NCBI GenBank assembly: GCA_024644655.1
Contig: JAHEHJ010000004.1
Location: 31,275 to 95,274 of the forward strand
DNA: 64,000 bases
Direction of reading: 5' to 3'
From: Flavobacterium sp.
GTDB taxonomy: Bacteria; Bacteroidota; Bacteroidia; Flavobacteriales; Flavobacteriaceae
In this document: positions 1-8,224 of the stretch, piece after piece
How positions within the stretch are numbered: position 1 is the stretch's first letter
Layout of the letters: the number at the start of each line of letters is the position of its first letter
The notes under the pieces: model-generated
The model's input: only the letters and a program-made list of their open reading frames with translations
Told to the model about the DNA's origin: nothing
The model's database searches: none
Made by a program: the position numbers and the translations under genes

Positions 1-766
1 ATGGACTTATAGAAAAATGATGGGCTTCCCATTGAACTATTATGATAATACCAAAGAATATGTAGAGAACTTTTTGCATTTAATGTTTGAGTTGCCTACA
101 GGTCCATATAACACAAATCCAATAGTGGTGAATGCCTTGGATAAATTATTTATTTTGCATGCCGATCATGAGCAAAACTGTTCGACTTCTACCGTTCGAA
201 TTGTAGGTTCTTCACATGCTGGATTATTTGCTTCAATTTCTGCAGGGGTTTCTGCTTTATGGGGGCCATTGCATGGAGGAGCGAATCAAGCGGTATTAGA
301 AATGTTAGAAGCTATCCAAAAAGATGGTGGCGATGCCGATAAATATTTGGCTAAAGCAAAAGACAAAGACGATCCATTCCGTTTGATGGGATTTGGTCAT
401 AGAGTATATAAAAACTTTGATCCAAGAGCTAAAATTATTAAAAAGGCTGCTGATGAAGTATTGAACACTTTAGGGGTAAATGATCCTATTTTAGATATCG
501 CAAAAAAACTAGAAGCTGCTGCTTTAGTAGATGATTACTTTGTATCTCGTAAATTATATCCTAATGTAGATTTTTACTCGGGTATTATCTATAGAGCTCT
601 AGGAATTCCAACAGAAATGTTCACTGTAATGTTTGCTATTGGAAGATTACCTGGATGGATAGCGCAATGGAAAGAAATGCGTATTAACAAAGAGCCAATA
701 GGGCGTCCTAGACAAATATATACAGGTTATCCATTGCGAGAATTTAAAGCAATGTCTGAGCGATAA
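1..766 (+). CDS. gltA: Citrate synthase, 3' part (5' end outside window)
   Basis: Condenses acetyl-CoA with oxaloacetate to citrate at the entry of the TCA cycle, in the cytoplasm. The frame is open from base 2 (W-T-Y-R-K before the first Met at 17), so the gene begins upstream and about 254 C-terminal residues remain of the roughly 430 usual for the hexameric bacterial type. Visible family motifs are [14 protein letters not shown], then [11 protein letters not shown] with the citrate-synthase histidine, then [14 protein letters not shown], then [19 protein letters not shown] with the catalytic aspartate. The C-terminus is complete ([11 protein letters not shown]) and is followed within 30 bases by a strong hairpin terminator. 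Identification is secure; only the start is missing. Confidence 0.97.
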   Translation, partial: WTYRKMMGFPLNYYDNTKEYVENFLHLMFELPTGPYNTNPIVVNALDKLFILHADHEQNCSTSTVRIVGSSHAGLFASISAGVSALWGPLHGGANQAVLEMLEAIQKDGGDADKYLAKAKDKDDPFRLMGFGHRVYKNFDPRAKIIKKAADEVLNTLGVNDPILDIAKKLEAAALVDDYFVSRKLYPNVDFYSGIIYRALGIPTEMFTVMFAIGRLPGWIAQWKEMRINKEPIGRPRQIYTGYPLREFKAMSER

Positions 767-790
767 TACGTATCGAAACTATTCTATAAA

Positions 791-825
791 AAATACCCCT
801 TGTAATCGCAAGGGGTATTTTTTTT
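791..825 (+). terminator. Rho-independent terminator of gltA
   Basis: Perfect 12-bp inverted repeat AAATACCCCTTG (791-802) and CAAGGGGTATTT (809-820) around a six-base loop, followed by a T tract to 825. It lies 24 bases after the citrate synthase stop codon. Confidence 0.93.
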
Positions 826-1161
826 ACTAAAAGCGCACTTGTAAAGGACTTCTTGTTATTGCGTATAATTCTATGCTATTAAGGCAAATTGAATAGGGTT
901 TTTAGAGCATCAATTGTTTTCATTAAACGCCTACAGTATAGCTTTAGACTCTTCCTAGTTTGTTTCTTATAGCGTTTCTATAAAATATAAGAAAAATACC
1001 TTCCCAAATGTTAAAAAGATGTAATTCATCGATTAAATAAGTATTTAATGGATTATTTAAATATTGTAGATTATATTTGAACAACAAATTACCCTTTGGT
1101 TTTCCCCGCCTGAACCATAAAAGAGTTTTAATTAATTTATTAATGTTTAAATTGTTGAATT
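826..1161. other. Intergenic region upstream of the surface-protein operon
   Basis: No open frame of coding character on either strand. It contains a 9-bp inverted repeat (TTTCTTATA 963-971 and TATAAGAAA 986-994), a 14-mer ATAAGAAAAATACC (987-1000) that recurs at 47299-47312 upstream of another surface-protein gene, and a 24-base block at 1010-1033 ending in ATCGAT that closely matches 47342-47365. The -7 promoter element is annotated separately. Confidence 0.6.
1010..1079 (+). promoter_or_regulatory. Candidate promoter and upstream element of the 1162-5106 operon
   Basis: TATATTTG at 1072-1079 matches the Bacteroidota -7 consensus TAnnTTTG. No good -33 TTTG is seen at the expected distance, so an activator could be needed. 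The 24-base block 1010-1033 (ends ATTCATCGAT, then TAAATAA) resembles the region 5' of the 47449 gene. The leader to the ATG at 1162 would be about 78 bases. Confidence 0.45.
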
Positions 1162-3120
1162 ATGAAAAAGAAAATTACTTTTTTGTTTAGAACAGCTCTT
1201 ATTATAGGAGTGAGTTTTAGTGTTAATGGTCAAATTGATAATACCATTATGGGAGAAGGAGCGGGTACAAATAATACAGGAAGTTATAATTCTGGATTTG
1301 GTAAATATGCATTAATGAATAATTCCAACCACAGTAACTGTGCGTTTGGAATTTTGTCTTTAAAAAACAATGCAGGAGGATTCAATGTCGCTTTTGGAAA
1401 TGAAACTTTAACAACTAATACTACAGGGACCTTGAATTGTGCCATAGGGACACGAGCTATGTTGCGCAACAATACAGGATCCTACAATGTTGCAGTAGGC
1501 CATCGAAATTTAGAAGCCAATATTTCTGGGAATTACAATACTTCTATTGGGTATCAATCCCTTTTGCAAAGTGTTGGTAATGGTAATGTGGCCTTAGGGT
1601 TTTTTACACCTAGAAATTTAAAATCAGGAGACAACAATACATTTATAGGAACTGAAACTGGCGTTAATTTAATTAATGGTAGTTATAATACGTTTTTAGG
1701 TAAAGTTGCTGTTGAGCCTTCCCCTTCAACAACTATTTTATCTGGGAATGATGCGATTGGAACATTAGTTTTTGCGGATGGAAGAGGAAACCAACGATTA
1801 TTTATTAGTAAATATGGCAATATTGGAGTTGGGTTAGGCAATAATGTGATTCCTAATAATAAAATGGATATTAGTGGAGGAGTTGTAATTGGAAAAAATT
1901 ATGTGTCTAAATCGTTGCCTTCACCAACTATGGGATTTGTAGCACCTACAAATGGATTGTTAGTGGAAGGGAAAGTTGGGATTGGGAATACTTCTCCAAA
2001 CAGTAAATTAGAAATAACTGATGGTACACCAGGGAGATCGGGACTTCGTTTTACGAATTTGACAAGTGCTTATGTACCTACTACTTCAGTAGCAACAGGT
2101 AAATGTTTGAGTGTAAACGCAGTTGGAGACGTGGTTTTACAAAATTTACCAAATTCGGTTACCACACATCAAATAAATTCGGCTGTCAATACAATGACAA
2201 GTAATGTGAATTCAGTAGTGTCTACAGCATCTATCGTGAATTCAATTTCTAATTCAGTTACAGCATCCAATCAATTAGTGACTACGGTAAATGGAGTGTC
2301 AAGTGCACCTATTAATTTACCTGTATTTGCTGAGACAGATGGCAGTACGACTAATGAATTGCAAACCCTAACACAAGTGGGTAATACTATTACTTTATCA
2401 AATGGTGGTGGTTCAGTTGTTATTCCAGCTGATACGGATAATCAATCGTTATCCCTTGTGGGTAACAATTTAACCATTTCTAATGGAAATTCAATAGTGC
2501 TTCCAAGCACCAATGTGGTAGCTGGGACAAATGTAAGCGTTGTAGGAAATGGTTCAGTTTCTTCTCCATTTCAAATCAGTTCATTAGATAAAAGTATTTA
2601 TGCTGATAATGGTAGTATCAATTTAGCTACTACAATTAATGGGAATAGAGTTGTTGATTTAAACAATAGTAACATTTGGTTTAATTCGATTAACAGTGAA
2701 TCTAATGGTAAAATTTACATAGGAGGAACTGCTACTTATCCTTCTAATACGGGAAATTATAGACTGTATGTGGAAGGTGGTATCATGACAGAAAAAGTTA
2801 AAGTTGCCTTGAGAAATAGCGCCAATTGGGCTGATTATGTATTTGCTTCTGACTATAAATTAATGCCTTTAAAAGAAGTTGAGCAATATGTTTCAGAAAA
2901 CAAACATTTGCCAGGTATTGACTCAGCAAAAGACTTAGCTGAAAAAGGGATTGATGTTGTTGAAATGCAATCCAAACAAATGGAGAAAATAGAAGAATTG
3001 ACTTTGTATATTATCGAGCAAGATAAAAAAATTGCCAATCAAAATAAAGCGATAGAGCAAAACACTAAAGATATTGAAGAATTGAAAGCTCAATTGCAAG
3101 CATTAATTCAAAAAAAATAA
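1162..3120 (+). CDS. Secreted tail-fibre/adhesin-like protein with head repeats and C-terminal coiled coil
   Basis: 652 aa. A signal peptide (residues 1 to about 24, ending in VNGQ) directs it across the inner membrane. Residues ~25-180 are repeats built on G-x-x-N and G-x-x-A-L, such as GSYNSGFGKYAL and GNYNTSIGYQSL, similar in style to trimeric adhesin head repeats. Residues ~385-425 hold short beta-repeats (LVGNNLTISNGNSIVLP type). The C-terminal ~110 residues (NWADYVFASDYKL, then KHLPGI, then a K/E/Q-rich coiled coil) match a tail common on Bacteroidota secreted fibre proteins that resembles tail-fibre C-termini. I see no T9SS sorting domain. It is followed by a second secreted protein after only six bases, so the two are an operon. 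Function in adhesion is inferred from architecture only. Confidence 0.75.
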   Translation: MKKKITFLFRTALIIGVSFSVNGQIDNTIMGEGAGTNNTGSYNSGFGKYALMNNSNHSNCAFGILSLKNNAGGFNVAFGNETLTTNTTGTLNCAIGTRAMLRNNTGSYNVAVGHRNLEANISGNYNTSIGYQSLLQSVGNGNVALGFFTPRNLKSGDNNTFIGTETGVNLINGSYNTFLGKVAVEPSPSTTILSGNDAIGTLVFADGRGNQRLFISKYGNIGVGLGNNVIPNNKMDISGGVVIGKNYVSKSLPSPTMGFVAPTNGLLVEGKVGIGNTSPNSKLEITDGTPGRSGLRFTNLTSAYVPTTSVATGKCLSVNAVGDVVLQNLPNSVTTHQINSAVNTMTSNVNSVVSTASIVNSISNSVTASNQLVTTVNGVSSAPINLPVFAETDGSTTNELQTLTQVGNTITLSNGGGSVVIPADTDNQSLSLVGNNLTISNGNSIVLPSTNVVAGTNVSVVGNGSVSSPFQISSLDKSIYADNGSINLATTINGNRVVDLNNSNIWFNSINSESNGKIYIGGTATYPSNTGNYRLYVEGGIMTEKVKVALRNSANWADYVFASDYKLMPLKEVEQYVSENKHLPGIDSAKDLAEKGIDVVEMQSKQMEKIEELTLYIIEQDKKIANQNKAIEQNTKDIEELKAQLQALIQKK

Positions 3121-3126
3121 GGAGCT

Positions 3127-5106
3127 ATGAATAAGATATTTAAAATATTTCTTATTTGTTGTGTTTGCTTTAATTCTCCCCAAGTCTTAGCTCAAATCAA
3201 TGAATATATAGCGTCCGAAACCAGTAGAATTGATGCTGCTGAACGGACAGAGGTTGAGATTCAGAACTTCATCCATGCTAATTTTAATAAGTATAAATTA
3301 TCGGATGAGATGAATGTTCAAGTGATTCAACATTTAAAAAACGAGGATGCCTTTACGGATGCAGAATTAGAAAATGCATTGATTGAGGCTAAAAAACATG
3401 AGTTGCGAAAATTGTTTTTTGTTGAGAATCCAGAAACAAAAAGTAATTATGTGGCTAAGCCAATTCCGGTTTCAATTATGCAGCAATGTGTTAATGGGGA
3501 TTTTGAAAATGGCACAGCGGGATATTCTTTTTGGACAGATTCACATGCTCAACCATCCTCAGGTACGGCCTTCTTTTTGTCATGTGCAACACCAACGGCT
3601 TTAACGGCTACAAATGTAGTAACCCCTGCGACCAATAATTTTAATGCTAGTATCACCAAAATTGATAATACAAGTCCGGGCTATCAGCAATTTGATCCAG
3701 CTTTAGCTAGTTTTGGAGTAAATATACCAACCTTGCCTTCAAATGGCGGAAATAAATGTATTAAGTTGAACAATGCCGGTGGAATGGGGTCTTCAGATTT
3801 ATCTACTGTTTCCCGATATTTCCCTAATATCAATCAATCCACCATTGATTTCAATTTTTCGTTAATCATGGATAATAAACCAGCACACGGACAAGAAATA
3901 CAACCCTATTTTAGAGTACGTGTATTGGATCAATTCAATAATGTAGTAGATGAAATTTGTATCATTGCGAATCCCGATAATTGTTTGTTTAATCGGATAG
4001 ATGTCGCTCCTGATAGACGAATTTTATATACTGGATGGATATGTGCTCGTTTAAATGTGGAAGACATACTAAATCAGCCTGGAACTATAGAGTTTAGTGT
4101 GAGTGATTGTCAGCCGTCTAAACACTTTGGAACTGTCTATATTGATAACATTTGTGGAACAATTTGTGCAACACCTCAATTAGGGGCATTGAGTTTAGAT
4201 CCAACTAATTTGAATTGTCCCGATACAGTGGGTAATACACCATTTCAAGTATGTGGAACCTATCAACCACCTGTGAGTGCTACTTTGAATACTATTTCGT
4301 TAGATATAACTCAAAATGGAGTTGTGATAGGAACAATAAATGCGCCAACTCAAATAACTGCTAACACATTTTGCTTCACAGTATTACCTTCTATTTTTGG
4401 TGCTGATCCATCTGGAGATTATGAGTTTGATATTCATGCTACGTTTAATGTGAATTGTCCTCCAGGTACATTTATATATGATATTTATGACCATTCAGCC
4501 AATTTGGGACCCGATGTTACATTTGATAATTGTTGTCAAGCTACATTAATATTGACTTCTCCAAATGATGATCATAATAATTTAGCAGTTCCTAGTGTTA
4601 AAATCAGGGAGCGCTCTAATTGGATTAAAGCGGCCAATGTGATACAGGTTGGTAATACAACTATAGGAAATGGTGTTGTCTATCATGCAGAGAATTATGT
4701 AGAATTAATTCCAGGGTTTGAAGCATTATCAGGAGCTCAATTTGCTGCGTATCCGGAAGGTTGTTCGGGAACATCTTTGTATAAAAATCAAGATGGAAGT
4801 AAGACTTTGAAAGAGATTATCAATTTGGCTCCACAAGAAGACGATTCAGTAAAATTAGTTAAAACAACACTTGGATTTGCTATTGTGCCTAATCCTTCAA
4901 TTAGTGTAATTGAAATTTCGATGAAGCATTCAGAATTTAATAGAGTTACGATTACCACAATTGACGGAAAAATTGTGTCAGAGCATCAAATGGAATGGAC
5001 CAATGCAGCTCAACTAGATGTTAGCCGATTTGCTCATGGTGTATACATAGTTTCTATTGTCACTAATGATGGCCAATTATTAACTGAAAAATTGATTAAG
5101 AATTAA
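3127..5106 (+). CDS. Secreted protein with T9SS type A C-terminal sorting domain
   Basis: 659 aa. Signal peptide at residues 1-22 (hydrophobic FLICCVCF, cut near VLAQ). The middle contains Cys-rich segments: one around MQQCVNGDFENG resembling a carbohydrate-binding-type sandwich, and one around CQPSKHFGTVYIDNICGT. Near residues 530-560 there is a coat-hanger-type motif (HAENYVELIPGFEALSGAQF), common in Bacteroidota adhesins. The last ~80 residues carry the type A sorting domain (FAIVPNPS, then ITTIDGKIV, then GVYIVSIVTNDGQLLTEKLIKN), so export by the type IX system and surface attachment or release are expected. It is translated six bases after the fibre-like gene and ends at a strong terminator. 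The ligand is unknown. Confidence 0.85.
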   Translation: MNKIFKIFLICCVCFNSPQVLAQINEYIASETSRIDAAERTEVEIQNFIHANFNKYKLSDEMNVQVIQHLKNEDAFTDAELENALIEAKKHELRKLFFVENPETKSNYVAKPIPVSIMQQCVNGDFENGTAGYSFWTDSHAQPSSGTAFFLSCATPTALTATNVVTPATNNFNASITKIDNTSPGYQQFDPALASFGVNIPTLPSNGGNKCIKLNNAGGMGSSDLSTVSRYFPNINQSTIDFNFSLIMDNKPAHGQEIQPYFRVRVLDQFNNVVDEICIIANPDNCLFNRIDVAPDRRILYTGWICARLNVEDILNQPGTIEFSVSDCQPSKHFGTVYIDNICGTICATPQLGALSLDPTNLNCPDTVGNTPFQVCGTYQPPVSATLNTISLDITQNGVVIGTINAPTQITANTFCFTVLPSIFGADPSGDYEFDIHATFNVNCPPGTFIYDIYDHSANLGPDVTFDNCCQATLILTSPNDDHNNLAVPSVKIRERSNWIKAANVIQVGNTTIGNGVVYHAENYVELIPGFEALSGAQFAAYPEGCSGTSLYKNQDGSKTLKEIINLAPQEDDSVKLVKTTLGFAIVPNPSISVIEISMKHSEFNRVTITTIDGKIVSEHQMEWTNAAQLDVSRFAHGVYIVSIVTNDGQLLTEKLIKN

Positions 5107-5130
5107 AATAAAAAAGAATACTTATAAACA

Positions 5131-5158
5131 AAGCTTCTCCTAATCGAGAAGCTTTTTT
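5131..5158 (+). terminator. Terminator of the surface-protein operon
   Basis: AAGCTTCTC (5131-5139) and GAGAAGCTT (5146-5154) form a perfect 9-bp stem with a six-base loop, followed by T residues. It lies 24 bases after the stop at 5106. Confidence 0.9.
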
Positions 5159-5165
5159 ATATTTG
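5158..5165 (+). promoter_or_regulatory. Candidate -7 element for the DDAH-ctlX pair
   Basis: TATATTTG fits TAnnTTTG and lies at the end of the preceding terminator's T tract, about 42 bases before the ATG at 5208. No clear TTTG is found at -33, so this is only a candidate. Confidence 0.35.
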
Positions 5166-5207
5166 TCCAGAGTCAACTATTGACTATAAAAAGCCAAAAG
5201 CTAAATT

Positions 5208-6122
5208 ATGTTACCATTACACGTTACAAATGAAACTTCCCGTTTAAGAGCAGTTGTCCTAGGGTCAGCTATTAATAATGGACCAACGCCAACTCAAGAA
5301 GAGGCCTATGATCCAAAATCATTAGAGCATATACTGGCAGGGACCTATCCTGTAGAGGAAGATATGGTCCGAGAAATGGAAGCATTTCATCAGGTATTTC
5401 AAAAATATGATGTGAAAGTTTATCGTCCTGAGCTAATCGAAAATTACAATCAAATTTTTACTCGAGATATTGGTTTTGTGATTGACGATGTTTTTATTAA
5501 GGCTAATATTTTGCCTGATAGGGAACGAGAGTTAGATGCTATTCAATATGTCATAGATCAAATAAATCCCGCCAAAGTAGTTCGCCCTCCAGAGGAAGTG
5601 CATATTGAAGGAGGTGATGTGATGTTGTGGAATGATTATATTTTTATAGGTACCTATAAAGGGTCTGATTATAAAGATTATATCACTGCTAGGACAAATT
5701 TGCAGGGTGTAAATTATATAAAGGAATTGTTTCCTCATAAAATTGTCAAAGAGTTTGATTTAGTTAAGTCTAAGTTAGAGGCTAGAGATAATGCTTTACA
5801 TTTAGATTGTTGTTTTCAACCTATAGGTAAAAACAAAGGGATAATTTATAAAAGTGGTTTCCGTCAAGAATCTGATTATGTGTATTTGGTGAAGCTTTTT
5901 GGTAAAGAAAATCTTTTTCATATTACTCGAGATGAGATGTATCATATGAATTCAAATGTATTTTCAATAGATGAGAATGTGGTGGTTTCTGAACAAAAAT
6001 TTACTAGATTAAATAAATGGCTGCGTGATCATGACTTCACTGTAGAAGAAATACCCTATGCCGAAATTGCTAAACAAGAGGGATTGTTGCGATGTTCAAC
6101 TTTGCCATTAATAAGAGACTAA
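5208..6122 (+). CDS. DDAH-like amidinotransferase-fold hydrolase
   Basis: 304 aa, the usual length for the dimethylarginine dimethylaminohydrolase/arginine deiminase superfamily, cytoplasmic. Residues expected for guanidino-group hydrolysis are visible: FTRD (84-87), EGGD (134-137), the general-base His in LHLD (His198) and the nucleophile Cys296 in LRCSTLPL close to the C-terminus. The family hydrolyses methylated arginines to citrulline; the exact substrate cannot be read from sequence. The stop at 6122 is one base before the ATG of ctlX, so the two are translationally linked and may act in one arginine/citrulline pathway. Confidence 0.88.
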   Translation: MLPLHVTNETSRLRAVVLGSAINNGPTPTQEEAYDPKSLEHILAGTYPVEEDMVREMEAFHQVFQKYDVKVYRPELIENYNQIFTRDIGFVIDDVFIKANILPDRERELDAIQYVIDQINPAKVVRPPEEVHIEGGDVMLWNDYIFIGTYKGSDYKDYITARTNLQGVNYIKELFPHKIVKEFDLVKSKLEARDNALHLDCCFQPIGKNKGIIYKSGFRQESDYVYLVKLFGKENLFHITRDEMYHMNSNVFSIDENVVVSEQKFTRLNKWLRDHDFTVEEIPYAEIAKQEGLLRCSTLPLIRD

Positions 6123-6123
6123 A

Positions 6124-7059
6124 ATGAAACAAACTACCAATTCTATTTTGATGATTCGCCCAGTGGCGTTTCGTATGAACGAACAAACCGCGGTGAATAA
6201 TTACTATCAAAAAGTATTAGATGGTCTTTTGCCAGAAACGGTAAATGCAAAAGCACAAGCTGAATTTGATGCATTTGTGTCAAAATTGAGAAAGGCCGGA
6301 GTCAATGTTACTGTAGTAGAAGATACGATTGAACCCAATACTCCGGATAGTATATTTCCGAATAATTGGATTTCATTTCATGAAAGTGGTGATGTTGTTT
6401 TATACCCAATGTTTGCCGAAAACAGACGGGCAGAACGAAGAGAAGACATTCTAGATGTTTTAGAAGATGATGGTTTTCAAATCAATGAAATAATGGATTA
6501 CACATTAGCGGAAGAAGATAATGTGTTTTTGGAAGGTACAGGTAGTTTACTTTTAGATAGAGAAAACGGTAAAGCCTACTGTGCTCTATCACCAAGAGCT
6601 GATGAAGAATTGATGATAGAGTTTTGTGAGGATTTTGAATATACTCCAGTAATCTTTGAAGCCTTTCAAACGGTAAATGGAGAGCGAAAATTAATCTATC
6701 ACACCAATGTAATGATGTGTTTAGGAGATACTTTTGCTGTTATTTGTGCGGATTGTATCGATGATAAAAAAGAACGTAAAATGGTTTTAGATAGCCTTCG
6801 GGGTGATGATAAAGAAATTATATTAATCACAGAAGAGCAAGTCAATAATTTTGCCGGGAACATGTTGGAAGTAAAGGGAAAAAATGATGAGCGATTCCTA
6901 GTGATGAGTGAATCAGCTTATAAAAGTTTGACAAAAAAACAGATTGCCCAATTAGAGGCGCATGTTTCTATTATTCATTCGAGTTTAGATACCATTGAAG
7001 CTTGTGGCGGGGGTAGTGCCCGATGTATGATGGCAGAAATATTTTTGCCACGAGAATAA
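6124..7059 (+). CDS. ctlX: Citrulline utilization hydrolase-type protein CtlX
   Basis: 311 aa, amidinotransferase fold, cytoplasmic. It carries the hallmark stretches of the CtlX family: IRPVAFRMNEQTAVNNYYQ near the N-terminus, FPNNWISFH, LEGTGSLLLDR, IYHTNVMMC with the catalytic His, NNFAGNMLEV, and GGGSARCMMAEIF near the C-terminus with the probable nucleophile Cys301. Family members are linked to citrulline use. It starts right after the DDAH-like gene, whose expected product is citrulline, so sequential action is plausible but inferred. A bidirectional hairpin follows. Confidence 0.9.
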   Translation: MKQTTNSILMIRPVAFRMNEQTAVNNYYQKVLDGLLPETVNAKAQAEFDAFVSKLRKAGVNVTVVEDTIEPNTPDSIFPNNWISFHESGDVVLYPMFAENRRAERREDILDVLEDDGFQINEIMDYTLAEEDNVFLEGTGSLLLDRENGKAYCALSPRADEELMIEFCEDFEYTPVIFEAFQTVNGERKLIYHTNVMMCLGDTFAVICADCIDDKKERKMVLDSLRGDDKEIILITEEQVNNFAGNMLEVKGKNDERFLVMSESAYKSLTKKQIAQLEAHVSIIHSSLDTIEACGGGSARCMMAEIFLPRE

Positions 7060-7070
7060 AGAACTATAAA

Positions 7071-7102
7071 AAAAGTCCCAAATTTGATTTGGGACTTTTT
7101 TT
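7071..7102. terminator. Bidirectional terminator between ctlX and the MarC-family gene
   Basis: Perfect 13-bp inverted repeat AAAAGTCCCAAAT (7071-7083) and ATTTGGGACTTTT (7087-7099) with a three-base loop. Flanking A and T runs give a U tract for transcripts in both directions, fitting the convergent genes on either side. Confidence 0.9.
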
Positions 7103-7121
7103 ATGATTTTACAAAAATGAA

Positions 7122-7745
7122 TTATATTCCTCTGACTATACTTAATACAGAGCTAATGATATATTGAATACCAATGGATATGGTTAAGAATCCTATAATT
7201 CTAGACACTGCTACAATTCCGGATGCACCTAAAAATTTTGCAATATAATCAGCACTTCTTAAAATTATAAATATAACAAAGCTAACCACAAGAATGGCTA
7301 GCGATGAATATATGATATCATTTACACTATTGTGTTCTTGATAAAAAGCAATTAAAAGTGAAATGGACCCAGGTCCAGCTAGCATTGGCATGGCTAAAGG
7401 AGTTAAAGCAATTTCGTTTCTACTTTGGATATCTTCTTCTACTTTTTTATTGATACCTCGATTCTTGTTGAATTTACCATTTAATAATGAAAAGCCTGAG
7501 CTAGCAATAATAATTCCTCCTGCGATTCGTAAAGCAGTGATTGTAATTCCAAAAAAAGTTAAGACATACTGCCCTACAAAAAAAGAAATGATAAGGATGA
7601 TGAAAACATTCATTGCCGTTAGCAATGAAACTTTTGAACGTTCTTTTTTGGAATAATCTTGGGTTAACCCTACAAATATAGGGACGGTACCAATTGGATT
7701 TAGTACTGAAAATAGTGCTGCAAATAGAAAAATAAAAAGCTCCAT
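7122..7745 (-). CDS. MarC family integral membrane protein
   Basis: 207 aa with about six hydrophobic segments, the size and topology of the MarC/UPF0056 family. Family-typical stretches include the N-terminal FSVLNPIGTVPIF, RIAGGIIIASSGFSLL, and LTPLAMPMLAGPGSI in the middle. The family's transport function is unresolved, and E. coli MarC is not proven to affect drug resistance. It is a single gene converging on ctlX and divergent from the CoA-binding protein gene. A TATCTTTG element (7757-7764 on the minus strand) lies very close to the start codon. Confidence 0.9.
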   Translation of the reverse strand: MELFIFLFAALFSVLNPIGTVPIFVGLTQDYSKKERSKVSLLTAMNVFIILIISFFVGQYVLTFFGITITALRIAGGIIIASSGFSLLNGKFNKNRGINKKVEEDIQSRNEIALTPLAMPMLAGPGSISLLIAFYQEHNSVNDIIYSSLAILVVSFVIFIILRSADYIAKFLGASGIVAVSRIIGFLTISIGIQYIISSVLSIVRGI

Positions 7746-7756
7746 AGTTTTTTTGG

Positions 7757-7764
7757 CAAAGATA
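7757..7764 (-). promoter_or_regulatory. -7 element for the MarC-family gene
   Basis: On the minus strand the sequence reads TATCTTTG, a match to TAnnTTTG, 12 bases from the start codon, so the untranslated leader would be only a few bases. No clear -33 TTG is seen. Confidence 0.45.
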
Positions 7765-7810
7765 ATTCTTGAAATGCACTTGGCGTATTAATTAGACGTT
7801 AAAAAAAAGG

Positions 7811-7839
7811 TTGGCATTATAAAGTTAGCATTATCTTTG
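7811..7839 (+). promoter_or_regulatory. Promoter of the CoA-binding protein gene
   Basis: TTG at 7811-7813 and TATCTTTG at 7832-7839 are separated by 18 bases, the Bacteroidota arrangement. The start codon at 7859 follows after a leader of roughly 15 bases. Confidence 0.65.
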
Positions 7840-7858
7840 AGCGATTGAAAATAAAGCC

Positions 7859-8224
7859 ATGAAAAATAAAAAGACGGTGGTGCTTGGTGCATCTACCAAA
7901 CCAGAACGATATGCCTTTAAAGCGATTACTATGTTGGTTGAAAAAGGACATAGTGTATTGGCTATAGGGCAAAATAAAGGAGAAATAGCCGGTGTTTCTA
8001 TATATACCAAGAACATTCCTCTTAAAAATATAGATACGATTAGTTTGTATTTGAATCCTATTCGACAACGGGAGTATTATAATTACATTATCGAAACCAA
8101 ACCCAAACGAGTGGTTTTTAATCCAGGGACTGAAAATCCAGAATTTTACCAATTGTTAAAAGCCAATGGTATCAAGGTGGAAGAGGCTTGTACCTTGGTG
8201 TTGTTAACTACCAATCAATACTAA
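7859..8224 (+). CDS. CoA-binding (YccU-like) Rossmann protein
   Basis: 121 aa, a single Rossmann-type CoA-binding domain. The N-terminal strand and glycine loop are seen in KKTVVLGASTKPERYAFKA, followed by the family pattern GHSVLAIGQNKGEIAGV and, near the end, VVFNPGTENPEF and GIKVEEACTLVLL. Short stand-alone members have no established reaction. The stop codon overlaps the stop of the convergent symporter gene by four bases (8221-8224), leaving no room for a terminator between them. It has its own good promoter upstream. Confidence 0.88.
   Translation: MKNKKTVVLGASTKPERYAFKAITMLVEKGHSVLAIGQNKGEIAGVSIYTKNIPLKNIDTISLYLNPIRQREYYNYIIETKPKRVVFNPGTENPEFYQLLKANGIKVEEACTLVLLTTNQY

Noticed and set aside
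7859..8152. Minus-strand frames overlapping the CoA-binding gene
   Set aside because: The plus-strand frame has a complete Rossmann motif and a good promoter; the minus frames have none.
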